Source of the DNA: Streptomyces sp. 1222.5
Lineage (GTDB): Bacteria > Actinomycetota > Actinomycetes > Streptomycetales > Streptomycetaceae
Assembly: GCF_900105245.1 (NCBI RefSeq)
Contig: NZ_FNSZ01000001.1
Span: 2,914,001 to 2,978,000 of the forward strand
DNA length: 64,000 nt
Reading direction: 5' to 3'
Shown: positions 56,927 through 64,000 of the stretch, in pieces
How positions within the stretch are numbered: the stretch's first letter is position 1
How the letters are laid out: the number at the start of each line of letters is the position of its first letter
The notes under the pieces: generated by a model
What the model was told of the DNA's origin: nothing
Seen by the model: only the letters and a program-made list of their open reading frames with translations
Databases searched by the model: none
Position numbers and translations under genes: made by a program

Positions 56927-57694
56927 TCACGCGGGTACCACGCCCGCGGACTCCTCCACCTCGAGCAGCGAGGCGCTGTGCCGCTCCTCGTCGAACTTCC
57001 GGCGTCCGCCGCGCAGTCCGAACAGGCGCTTGGTCAGGGCGATGTAGAGGACGGCGAGGATGTTGAGGACCAGCGTGGCGATCTTCAGCCAGCTGATGTG
57101 CTCGGTGAGTTCGTAGATCTCCAGCGGGAGGAAGGCGGCCGTCGCGACCACCGTCAGGTACTCGGCCCAGCGCTTGGCGTACCAGAGGCCGACCGCCTCG
57201 ACCAGTTCGACCAGCGCGTAGGCCAGCAGCAGGGCGGCCACCAGCAGCAGCGTGGAGTGCCGGTAGCCGAAGGCCTTCTGGATGGAGCCGACGACCGGCG
57301 AGTGGTCGAGGTCGTAGTGGAAATGCCGGAACACCGGGCGCAGCACGTCCAGGTACTCGTTGAACAGCCGCCGCACCGCGTCCTGGCTGTTGCTGAACTT
57401 CCAGACCGCGACCGCGACGAGCACGATGAACACCCCGCGCACGGCCCGCTCGACGGCCAGGAAGCGCAGGATGAACAGGTCGCGCAGCACCTTGCCGCGC
57501 GGCACCAGCGGGGCGTCGGCGGCCGGTCCCGAGCCGTGCGGCTCGCCGAGCACGAAGTCGCCGCAGCGCAGGCAGCGCCAGACGTCACCGAGCGCGGTCG
57601 TCGCGTGCAGCCGCACCCGCAGCCGGGGGTCGTCCGGCGCGTAGGTCACATGCCCCTTGCGCGAGCAGGTCCGCCGGTCCCAGTCGATCTTCAT
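56927..57694 (-). CDS. DUF2127-family membrane protein
   Basis: A 255-residue membrane protein of the DUF2127 family. The cytoplasmic N-terminus carries four Cys/His-type residues (RRTCSRKGH and WRCLRCGDF) that could bind a metal ion. Helices are at about 78-100, 150-172, 180-198 and 210-228; the middle section is WYAKRWAEYLTVVATAAFLPLEIYEL (split: WYAKRWAEYLT, then FLPLEIYEL), typical of the family. The start is ATG 57694 (MKIDWDRRTC) behind CACGGGGG; upstream ATG codons exist but lack a better site. Convergent with the epimerase-like gene; no terminator hairpin is obvious in the 37-base gap. Function unknown. Confidence 0.82.
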   Translation of the reverse strand: MKIDWDRRTCSRKGHVTYAPDDPRLRVRLHATTALGDVWRCLRCGDFVLGEPHGSGPAADAPLVPRGKVLRDLFILRFLAVERAVRGVFIVLVAVAVWKFSNSQDAVRRLFNEYLDVLRPVFRHFHYDLDHSPVVGSIQKAFGYRHSTLLLVAALLLAYALVELVEAVGLWYAKRWAEYLTVVATAAFLPLEIYELTEHISWLKIATLVLNILAVLYIALTKRLFGLRGGRRKFDEERHSASLLEVEESAGVVPA

Positions 57695-57788
57695 CCCCCG
57701 TGCCTCCATACGTGTACAGACGCCACGCGCGAACGTGCCGTTCCGGTCGATCCGGAGCGGCACGCTAGCGGACGCGGACGCGCGGCGG

Positions 57789-59462
57789 TCAGCCGGCCGC
57801 GCTGTCCACGAGTTCCCTCTCCTCCTCCGTCACCTGAGGGGCGGGGCTCTCGCGACGCGGGAGCAGGACGGCCACCAGGACCGTGCCGATGCCCAGGATC
57901 ACCGCGCCGACCAGGCTGGTGTGGGCGACCGCGTCGGAGAAGGCGGAGCCCACCGCGTCGGCCATCTGCCGGGCACCGCCCGCGAGTTCGCCGGCCTGCT
58001 GCTTGAGCTGTGCCGCCTGCTGCGGGTCCTTCGCGGCCGCGGCACGAGCCGCCACCTGGTGCGCCTTGTCACCGATTCCCTGCGCGACGGCGTACCCGGC
58101 GCCGACCGAGTCCCGCGCGGTGTCCAGGGCACTCGCCGGGAGCTTCGAGCCGGCGGTGGCGTCGGTGAGGTGGTCGCCGTAGGAGGTCGCGAGCAGCGAG
58201 CCGAGGACGGCGATGCCCAGCGAGCCGCCCAGTTCCAGCGAGGTGTCGTTGACGGCGCCGCCGACGCCCAGCTCGGACTCCGGGAAGGCGCCCATGATGG
58301 CGTCGGTGCAGGGCGAGAGCGCGAGGCCGATGGCGAGGCCGAGGATGACCAGGGGCGCCACGAGGTCGCCGTAGGCGGAGGCCACGTCCACGCGGGTGAG
58401 CAGGGCGAGGGCGGTGGTGCCGCCGACCATGCCCGCGCCGACGGTCCACTTCATGCCGACGCGGGGGGTGAGCCAGCCGGTCAGGGCCGAGCCGACGAAG
58501 ACCGCACCGGCCAGCGGCAGCATGCGCACGCCGGTCTCCAGGGCGTCGTAGCCGAGGACGAACTGCAGGTGCTGGGTGAGGTAGTAGAAGGCGCCGAACA
58601 CGGCGAGGAAGAACAGGGCGACGGCGAGGTTGGAGCCCGCGAACCGGCGGCCGGTGAAGCGGCGCACGTCCAGGATGGGGCGCGGGTGCCGCAGCTCCCA
58701 CAGGACGAAGGCGGTCAGGGCGACGCCCGCGACCACCGCGGCCGTGACGGCCTTGGGGCCCCAGCCGAAGTGCGGACCCTCGATGATCGTGTAGATCAGC
58801 GCGCCGGCCCAGGTCACCGACAGCAGACCGCCGACGTGGTCGATGCGGTCGTGGTGACCCGCCCGGGACGGCGGGACCAGGACGAAGGTGCCGACGAGGG
58901 CGACGGCCGCGACGGGCACGTTGATCAGGAAGGTCGAGGCCCAGCCGTGGTCGCGCAGCAGGGCGCCGGCGACCACCGGTCCGGCGGCGATGGCGAGTCC
59001 GGCGGTGGCCGTCCACAGGGTGATGGCCCTGGCCCGCTCCGCGCGCGGGAAGGTCGCGGCGAGCAGCGAGAGCGTGGCCGGCATGATCAGGGCCGCGCCG
59101 ACGCCCATCACGGCACGGGCCGCGATGACGGCGGTGGCACTGCCGGCGAGGTAGCCGAAGACCGCTCCCCCGCCGAAGACGACGAGGCCGAGCCCGAGGG
59201 CGCCGCGCCGGCTGTACTTGTCGCCGATCGCTCCGAGCAGCAGCATCAGTGCCGCGTAGGGGACGGTGTAACCGTCGATCACCCACTGGAGGTCGGCGCC
59301 GGAGAGACCGAGGTCCTTCGTCATGTCGGGCGCCGCGACCGTGAGGGCGGTGTTCGCCATCACGATGATCAGCAGGCTCAGGCACAGCACCAGCAGTGCC
59401 CACCAGCGCCGGGCGTAGGGCCGGTTCATCCTCTCGACCGGTTCGGTCATGACGAGTCGCAT
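57789..59462 (-). CDS. MFS drug:H+ antiporter, DHA2/EmrB-QacA type
   Basis: A 557-residue exporter with 14 predicted helices. Motif A appears as GAIGDKYSRRGAL after helix 2, and the helix 1 region ends NTALTVAAPDM, typical of the DHA2 group. A large loop before the last helix (about residues 455-525) is Ala/Gln-rich with a coiled-coil character (AAAKDPQQAAQLKQQAGEL). The start is ATG 59462, eleven bases after AGGAAGG; ATG 59450 is an alternative. It is divergent from a TetR regulator, and the 142 bases between them hold three identical-format palindromes. Confidence 0.93.
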   Translation of the reverse strand: MRLVMTEPVERMNRPYARRWWALLVLCLSLLIIVMANTALTVAAPDMTKDLGLSGADLQWVIDGYTVPYAALMLLLGAIGDKYSRRGALGLGLVVFGGGAVFGYLAGSATAVIAARAVMGVGAALIMPATLSLLAATFPRAERARAITLWTATAGLAIAAGPVVAGALLRDHGWASTFLINVPVAAVALVGTFVLVPPSRAGHHDRIDHVGGLLSVTWAGALIYTIIEGPHFGWGPKAVTAAVVAGVALTAFVLWELRHPRPILDVRRFTGRRFAGSNLAVALFFLAVFGAFYYLTQHLQFVLGYDALETGVRMLPLAGAVFVGSALTGWLTPRVGMKWTVGAGMVGGTTALALLTRVDVASAYGDLVAPLVILGLAIGLALSPCTDAIMGAFPESELGVGGAVNDTSLELGGSLGIAVLGSLLATSYGDHLTDATAGSKLPASALDTARDSVGAGYAVAQGIGDKAHQVAARAAAAKDPQQAAQLKQQAGELAGGARQMADAVGSAFSDAVAHTSLVGAVILGIGTVLVAVLLPRRESPAPQVTEEERELVDSAAG

Positions 59463-59522
59463 GGCAGGGGTCGCCTTCCTCGGATGCGCGACGAGAACTT
59501 CACGAGGTTGCGCGTCATCGAC

Positions 59523-59585
59523 TTGCACAGTGACGTGCAATTGCACAACCATGTGCAATGTACGTCGTTGCACAATGCTGTGCAA
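59523..59585. promoter_or_regulatory. Triple operator: three TTGCAC-N6-GTGCAA palindromes
   Basis: Three 18-bp sites with perfect TTGCAC/GTGCAA arms are at 59523-59540, 59541-59558 and 59568-59585. The first two abut exactly and the third follows after nine bases, so centres are 18 and 27 bases apart. They lie between the divergent MFS and TetR genes; the last ends 19 bases before the TetR start. They are almost certainly binding sites of the TetR protein. The spacers differ while the arms are invariant, which indicates selection on the arms. Confidence 0.92.
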
Positions 59586-59604
59586 GTCGACTCGGGGAGG
59601 CACA

Positions 59605-60228
59605 ATGACCGCCATGACCACGGGTAGCACCAGCCGCGCCGACGCCAACCGGCGCCGCATCCTCGATGTCGCCCTCGCCGAGCTGCTGCGCGACCCCGAC
59701 GCCTCCATGGACCAGATCGCCCGTGCCGCGGGCGTCGTACGACGGACGGTGTACGGCCATTTCCCCAGCCGGGAGGCGCTGATCAGCACGCTGGTCGACG
59801 GGGCCGTTCAAGCGCTGGCGGACGCCGACGACCACGCCCGGGAGACGGTGACCGACCCGGCGGAGGCGGTGGCCCGCTCGGTGCTGGCGATCTGGGCGGT
59901 CGCCGACCGCTACCGGCTGCTGGTCGCCCTGGCCCAGCGCACCGTCACCGTGCAGGGCATCCGCGAGCGCCTCGCCCCGCTGCGCGAGACCAAGATCCGC
60001 GTGCTCCAGGAGGGGCTGGACACGGGCGTGTTCAGCTCCCCGCTGCCCGCTGCGGCGCTGGCGTACGTGCACGAGCAGATGCTCTTCGCGGTGATGGAGG
60101 CGGTGAACGACGGGCTGCTCACAGCAGAGGAGGCGGGCCGCTCCGCCACGGTCGCCGTGCTGACCGCGGCGGGCGTACCCGCCTCGCCGGCCACCTCGTT
60201 GGTGGCCAGGGTGAGTGAGGAACCCTGA
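59605..60228 (+). CDS. TetR-family transcriptional repressor
   Basis: A 207-residue regulator. The N-terminal HTH is clear at about residues 14-58 (ANRRRILDVALAELLRDP, MDQIARAAGVVRRTVYGHFPSREAL). The C-terminal ligand domain has no specific marks. The ATG at 59605 is preceded by GGGGAGG; the frame upstream is Cys/Thr-rich operator DNA. Divergent from the DHA2 exporter across three operators, so it probably represses the exporter and itself until a ligand binds. The exporter substrate is likely the ligand, by analogy with QacR/TetR. Confidence 0.93.
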   Translation: MTAMTTGSTSRADANRRRILDVALAELLRDPDASMDQIARAAGVVRRTVYGHFPSREALISTLVDGAVQALADADDHARETVTDPAEAVARSVLAIWAVADRYRLLVALAQRTVTVQGIRERLAPLRETKIRVLQEGLDTGVFSSPLPAAALAYVHEQMLFAVMEAVNDGLLTAEEAGRSATVAVLTAAGVPASPATSLVARVSEEP

Positions 60229-60275
60229 GCGAGAAGCCCCTGGAGGAGTCCTGAGCGAGAAGTCCCCGGAGGAGT
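60224..60275 (+). repeat. 26-bp tandem duplication at the 3' end of the TetR gene
   Basis: Two consecutive 26-base copies (60224-60249 and 60250-60275), each CCTGAGCGAGAAG followed by CCCC-rich and GGAGGAGT sequence, differ at two positions. The first copy contains the TGA stop of the TetR gene. The second flows directly into a 9-bp hairpin. Confidence 0.85.
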
Positions 60276-60344
60276 CCTGGCGGACTCCTCGGGGCGCGAA
60301 CGACCGGACGCCCGGCCCGGGTTCAGGCGGGGCCGGGCGTCCGG
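60269..60344. terminator. Double hairpin between convergent tetR and dctA genes
   Basis: Hairpin 1 (60269-60290) has a 9-bp stem GAGGAGTCC/GGACTCCTC with a TGGC loop. Hairpin 2 (60304-60344) has a perfect 15-bp stem (arms 60304-60318 and 60330-60344). The second is the likely bidirectional terminator; the first may be a by-product of the tandem repeat. Confidence 0.85.
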
Positions 60345-60390
60345 AACTTGGGGGGCGCCGAGATCGACGGGTGCCGGGGCCGGTGGGCGG

Positions 60391-61770
60391 CTAGGCCTTG
60401 GCCAGCTTCTCTTCCCTCGGCTCGGGGACCGGGGTGACCGTCGACCCGCCCTCGTCGAGCAGCGTCGTCTCGTCGAACGGCAGCTCGCCCGCGAGCACCC
60501 GCCGGACACGCGTGTTGTCGATCTCCTTGGTCCAGGTACCCACCAGGACGGTGGCGACCGCGTTCCCGGCGAAGTTGGTCAGGGCGCGCGCCTCGCTCAT
60601 GAACCGGTCGATGCCGACGATCAGGCCGACACCGTCGACCAGCGCGGGCTTGTGCGACTGCAGACCGCCCGCGAGGGTCGCGAGACCCGCCCCGCTGACG
60701 CCCGCCGCGCCCTTGGAGGCCAGCAGCAGGAAGAGCAGCAGCGGGATCTGCTCGCCGACAGACATCGGCGTGCCCAGCGCGTCCGCGATGTACAGAGACG
60801 CCATGGTCATGTAGATCATCGTGCCGTCGAGGTTGAAGGAGTAGCCGGTCGGCACGGTGATGCCGACGACCGGCTTGCTCACGCCCAGGTGCTCCATCTT
60901 CGCGATCAGCCGCGGCAGCGCGGACTCGGAGGAGGAGGTGGACAGGATCAGCAGGAACTCACGGGCCAGGTACTTGAACAGCGAGAAGACGTTCAGGCCC
61001 GCGACGATCCGCAGCAGCGCGCCGAGCACGATGAAGACGAACAGGAAGCAGGTGACGTAGAAGCCGAGCATCAGCACCGCGAGGCTCTTGAGCGCGTCCA
61101 GGCCGGCCGAGCCGACCACCGCCGCGATGGCGCCGAAGGCACCGATCGGCGCGGCCCACATGACCATGGCCAGGATGCGGAAGACGAGGCGCTGGACGTG
61201 CTCGATGCCGCGCAGCACCGGCTGCCCGGCCGAGCCCATGGCCTGCAGCGCGAATCCGGCGAGCAGGGCCACCAGGAGCGTCTGGAGGACCTGCCCCTCG
61301 GTGAACGCGGAGACGAAGGTGAGCGGGATGATCGACAGCACGAAGTCGACGGGCGGCAGCGCGTCGCTGGAGACCTGGGCGTGCCCGGTCTGCTTGAGCG
61401 CGTCGGTCAGGTGCAGCCCCTCGCCCGGGTGCAGCACGTTGCCGACGACGAGGCCGATGGCGAGCGCGACGAGCGACATCACGAGGAAGTAGCCGAGGGC
61501 GATACCGCCGACGGCGCCGACCTTGGCGGCCTTCCGCACGGAACCGATGCCGAGCACGATGGTGCAGAAGATGATCGGCGAGATCATCATCTTGATCAGG
61601 TTCACGAAGCCGGTGCCCAGCGGCTTGAGCTCGACCGCGGCATCCGGCCAGATGAGGCCCACGGCGATGCCGAGCGCGACCGCCACGATGACGGCGGTGT
61701 ACAGGTAATGGGTCCGGTCCCGCTTCACGCGGGGTACGGCAGGTGCCGTGTCGGGGGTGCTGGCGGCCAC
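60391..61770 (-). CDS. dctA: C4-dicarboxylate transporter DctA (DAACS family)
   Basis: Cation-coupled symporter for succinate, fumarate and malate in the cytoplasmic membrane. The 459-residue protein is full length. Motifs are STSSSESALPRL (the serine-rich re-entrant loop), GYSFNLDGTMIYM and SKGAAGVSGAG with the following NFAGNAVATVLV. The start is GTG 61770 preceded by GGAGGG. It is divergent from a DcuS/CitA-type sensor kinase gene, matching the usual control of dctA by a C4-dicarboxylate two-component system. The C-terminal tail is charged and cytoplasmic. Confidence 0.95.
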   Translation of the reverse strand: MAASTPDTAPAVPRVKRDRTHYLYTAVIVAVALGIAVGLIWPDAAVELKPLGTGFVNLIKMMISPIIFCTIVLGIGSVRKAAKVGAVGGIALGYFLVMSLVALAIGLVVGNVLHPGEGLHLTDALKQTGHAQVSSDALPPVDFVLSIIPLTFVSAFTEGQVLQTLLVALLAGFALQAMGSAGQPVLRGIEHVQRLVFRILAMVMWAAPIGAFGAIAAVVGSAGLDALKSLAVLMLGFYVTCFLFVFIVLGALLRIVAGLNVFSLFKYLAREFLLILSTSSSESALPRLIAKMEHLGVSKPVVGITVPTGYSFNLDGTMIYMTMASLYIADALGTPMSVGEQIPLLLFLLLASKGAAGVSGAGLATLAGGLQSHKPALVDGVGLIVGIDRFMSEARALTNFAGNAVATVLVGTWTKEIDNTRVRRVLAGELPFDETTLLDEGGSTVTPVPEPREEKLAKA

Positions 61771-61924
61771 GACTGCCCTCCTTGACGTCTTCGTCGGCGA
61801 ACAACCGGCGTGCGGCTCACGTCCGGGCGTTACGGGGGAATGCCGTGACTATCTCCCGCCCTGTGAGAGCGGTCACCCTTCCGTTCATTTAGTTCACGCT
61901 TAACCGGAGAGGCACACTGCTGAC

Positions 61925-63577
61925 ATGCGCCTACCCCTCCTCCGCCGACCCCGCAGCCTGGCGGGCCAGCTGTTCGCCATGCAGGCCGTGCTGATCGCGG
62001 TGGTCGTCGCCGGGTACGCGCTGTTCACCTACGTCAGCGACCGGCGGCAGGCCGAGGACGCGGCGGTCCGCCAGGTGACGGCGGTCGCCCGCTCGATAGC
62101 GGACGCCCCCTCGGTCCGCGAGGCCATCCGCACCCCGGACCCGACGGCCGAGCTGGAGCCCTACGCGCTCCAGGTCATGCGGGACGCGGACGTCGACTTC
62201 GTCACGATCATGGACCCGCGGGGCATCCGCTGGACCCATCCCGAGGAGAAGCAGATCGGCAGGCGCTTCCTCGGCCGCATCGACCCCGCACGGCATGGCC
62301 ACACCTTCACCGAGACGTACACCGGCACGCTCGGCCCGTCCGTGCGCGCGGTGACCCCGGTGGAGGAGAACGGCCGGGTCATCGGCCTGGTCAGCGCCGG
62401 GATCAAGGTGGAGGCGATCAGCGCGCGGGTGCAGGACCAGGTCACGGCCCTGCTCGCGGTGGCCGGCACGACCCTGCTGCTGGGGGCGGTCGGTACCTAT
62501 GTGATCAACGCCCGGCTGCGCCGGCACACCCACGGCATGAACGCGGCCGAGCTGAGCCGGATGCACGACTACCACCAGGCGGCCCTGCACGCGGTGCGCG
62601 AGGGTCTGCTGATGCTGGACGGGCAGTACCGGGTGGCGCTGATCAACGACGGCGGCCGGGAGCTGCTCGGCGTGGACGGGGCGGAGGAGGTGGTCGGCCG
62701 CTCGGTGGCGGACCTCGGCCTGCCGACCCCTCTGACGGGCGCCCTGCTGGCCTCCGAGCCGCGCGTGGACGAGGTCCATCTGACGGCGTCCCGGGTCCTG
62801 GTCGTGAACACCTCCCCGGTGACCGGCGGGGAGCGGCGCGGCACCGTCGTCACCCTGCGGGACGTCACCGAGCTCCAGTCCCTCATGGGTGAGCTGGACT
62901 CCGAGCGGGGGTTCACGCAGGCGCTGCGCTCCCAGGCGCACGAGGCGGCGAACCGGCTGCACACGGTCGTGTCCTTGATCGAGCTGGGCCGCGCCGAGGC
63001 GGCGGTGGAGTTCGCGACGGCCGAGCTCGAACTGGCCCAGGCCCTGACCGACCAGGTGGTCGCGGCGGTGAGCGAGCCGGTGCTGGCCGCCCTGCTGCTG
63101 GGCAAGACGGCGCAGGCCAACGAGCGGGGCGTGGAGCTGGTGGTGTCGCAGGACAGCCGCCTGGACGACGGCCTGCTCCCGGACAGCGTGTCCGCGCGGG
63201 ACCTGGTGACCATCCTCGGCAACCTGATCGACAACGCGGTGGACGCGGCGCAGGGCAGTGCCGGCGCGCGGGTGACGGTGACGGCGTACGCTACGGCCGC
63301 CGAGCTCGTCCTCAGGGTGACGGACTCGGGTCCCGGTCTCGACCCCGCCCATGGCGACCTGGTGTTCCAGCGGGGGTTCTCGACGAAGCCGGCCGGGCCC
63401 GGCGGCCGGGGTCTCGGGCTGGCCCTGGTCCGGCAGGCGGTGTCCCGCCACGAGGGCACGCTGACGGTGGCGGAGTCCGACCGGGAGGGTGAGGGCGGAG
63501 CGGTGTTCGAGGTGCGGCTGCCGTTGCGCACGGCCGGAGCCGCTGCCTCCCCGGCGCGGGAAGGCGGCGCGGCATGA
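61925..63577 (+). CDS. Sensor histidine kinase, DcuS/CitA-type
   Basis: A 550-residue membrane sensor. Helix 1 is about 18-40 (AVLIAVVVAGYALFTYV), followed by an extracytoplasmic PAS/Cache ligand domain with HPEEKQIGRRFLG and VRAVTPVEENGRVIG, as in citrate/C4-dicarboxylate sensors. Helix 2 lies at about 178-196, a cytoplasmic PAS domain at about 215-320, and the kinase core follows with H-box QAHEAANRLHTVVSLIELG (Spo0B-type), N-box NLIDNAVDAA and G-boxes DSGPGL and GGRGLGLALV. The ATG at 61925 has only a distant AGAGG, so the transcript may be leaderless. It overlaps the response regulator gene by four bases. Confidence 0.93.
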   Translation: MRLPLLRRPRSLAGQLFAMQAVLIAVVVAGYALFTYVSDRRQAEDAAVRQVTAVARSIADAPSVREAIRTPDPTAELEPYALQVMRDADVDFVTIMDPRGIRWTHPEEKQIGRRFLGRIDPARHGHTFTETYTGTLGPSVRAVTPVEENGRVIGLVSAGIKVEAISARVQDQVTALLAVAGTTLLLGAVGTYVINARLRRHTHGMNAAELSRMHDYHQAALHAVREGLLMLDGQYRVALINDGGRELLGVDGAEEVVGRSVADLGLPTPLTGALLASEPRVDEVHLTASRVLVVNTSPVTGGERRGTVVTLRDVTELQSLMGELDSERGFTQALRSQAHEAANRLHTVVSLIELGRAEAAVEFATAELELAQALTDQVVAAVSEPVLAALLLGKTAQANERGVELVVSQDSRLDDGLLPDSVSARDLVTILGNLIDNAVDAAQGSAGARVTVTAYATAAELVLRVTDSGPGLDPAHGDLVFQRGFSTKPAGPGGRGLGLALVRQAVSRHEGTLTVAESDREGEGGAVFEVRLPLRTAGAAASPAREGGAA

Positions 63578-64000
63578 GCGACGGGCAGCCGATCAGGGTG
63601 CTGGTGGTGGAGGACGACCCGGTGGCCGCCGACGCGCACGTGATGTACGTGGGCCGGGTGCCGGGCTTCGTCGCCGTCGGCAAGGCGCACACGGGCGCGG
63701 AGGCCCGCCGGGTCCTGGACCGCACCCCGGTGGACCTGCTGCTGCTGGACCTGCACCTGCCGGACGTGCACGGCCTGCAGTTCGCCCGCTCCCTGCGCGC
63801 GGCCGGGCATCACGCGGACGTCATAGCGGTGACCTCGGCCCGGGACCTGGCGGTGGTCCGCGAGGGCGTCTCCCTGGGTGTCGTCCAGTACGTGCTCAAG
63901 CCCTTCACCTTCGCCACGCTCCGCGACCGGCTGGTCCGCTACGCCGAGTTCCACGCGTCCGTCGGCGAGGCGAGCGGCCAGGACGAGGTCGACCGCGCCC
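63574..64000 (+). CDS. Response regulator, DcuR/CitB-type (partial)
   Basis: The first 142 residues of a response regulator are visible; the DNA-binding domain lies beyond the window. The receiver domain has the acidic pair in VVEDDPVAAD, the phosphorylation Asp in LLLLDLHLPDVHG, the switch Thr/Ser in VTSARD and Lys in YVLKPF. FTFATLRDRLVRYAEF after the receiver is typical of CitB/DcuR-type regulators. The start overlaps the kinase stop (ATGA). It should activate dctA in response to extracellular C4-dicarboxylates sensed by the partner kinase. Confidence 0.93.
   Translation, partial: MSDGQPIRVLVVEDDPVAADAHVMYVGRVPGFVAVGKAHTGAEARRVLDRTPVDLLLLDLHLPDVHGLQFARSLRAAGHHADVIAVTSARDLAVVREGVSLGVVQYVLKPFTFATLRDRLVRYAEFHASVGEASGQDEVDRA

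Noticed and set aside
60224..60275. CRISPR-like repeats
   Set aside because: Only two direct copies with no spacer between them, and no cas genes.

Overview
This window is a chromosomal segment of a Streptomyces. It has high-GC codon usage with strong third-position G/C, many GTG and TTG starts, Gly/Ala/Arg-rich shadow frames, TTA codons almost absent, and family content typical of the genus: SseB pairs, L,D-transpeptidase lipoproteins, SigE-family sigma factor, GlgE pathway, Ca-dependent PI-PLC, HelD-like ATPase. From memory, the gene order gcvT-gcvH-glyA-sdaA ... glgX-sigma ... M4 proteases ... glgP/glgE-treS-mak-glgB-helicase matches the core region around SCO5439 to SCO5478 of S. coelicolor. 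It is therefore mostly conserved core chromosome, not a mobile or biosynthetic island. I see no tRNA, rRNA, insertion sequence, integrase or CRISPR array.

Layout. (1) 1-9.2 kb, serine/glycine block: a dipeptide-type ABC permease (partial), two SseB-family proteins and a P-loop ATPase on the minus strand. A tandem glycine riboswitch follows on the plus strand, then gcvT, gcvH, glyA, a hairpin, sdaA and an N-terminally short L-asparaginase. Glycine sensing thus sits in front of glycine cleavage, serine/glycine interconversion and serine deamination. (2) 9.2-16.4 kb: secreted PI-PLC with two TTA codons, a GH25 muramidase, a GbsR/MarR-like repressor divergent from a DUF4097-ABC efflux operon with shared repeats between them, an F420-type reductase, a two-EF-hand protein and a GNAT. 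(3) 16.4-22.7 kb, cell envelope: a beta-propeller lipoprotein coupled to a Tat-type deacetylase-like lipoprotein, a RsbW-like ATPase, an enoyl-CoA hydratase and two paralogous L,D-transpeptidases. (4) 23-28.6 kb: glgX, then an ECF-type sigma factor, a Thr/Pro-rich membrane protein, a GT2 glycosyltransferase and a PIG-V-like mannosyltransferase in one run. (5) 28.7-36.1 kb: two divergent pairs of heterodimeric ABC exporters. (6) 36.2-42.2 kb: two tandem secreted M4 metalloproteases with a shared inverted repeat in their promoters, plus small proteins.

(7) 42.2-52.9 kb, alpha-glucan metabolism: glycogen phosphorylase is divergent from glgE-treS-mak-glgB. TreS makes maltose from trehalose, Mak phosphorylates it, GlgE polymerises maltose-1-phosphate, GlgB branches the product, and GlgP (with GlgX at 23 kb) degrades it. 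(8) 53-64 kb: a HelD-like RNA polymerase-associated ATPase, a short unannotated transcription unit beside it, an Lrp/AsnC regulator, an NAD-epimerase-like protein, a DUF2127 membrane protein, an MFS exporter/TetR pair with three identical-format operator palindromes, and a DctA transporter divergent from a DcuS/DcuR-type two-component system that runs off the window.

The most interesting undescribed-looking element is at about 55.26-55.39 kb. A near-perfect housekeeping promoter (TTGACA-N18-TATACT) lies about 60 bp before a textbook intrinsic terminator, with only a small hairpin between. This looks like a roughly 93-nt small RNA divergent from the HelD-like gene. Other leads are the triple operator at 59.5 kb, the paired promoter inverted repeats of the M4 proteases, the complementary loss of ATPase motifs in the second ABC exporter pair, the motif-altered deacetylase, and the truncated asparaginase.
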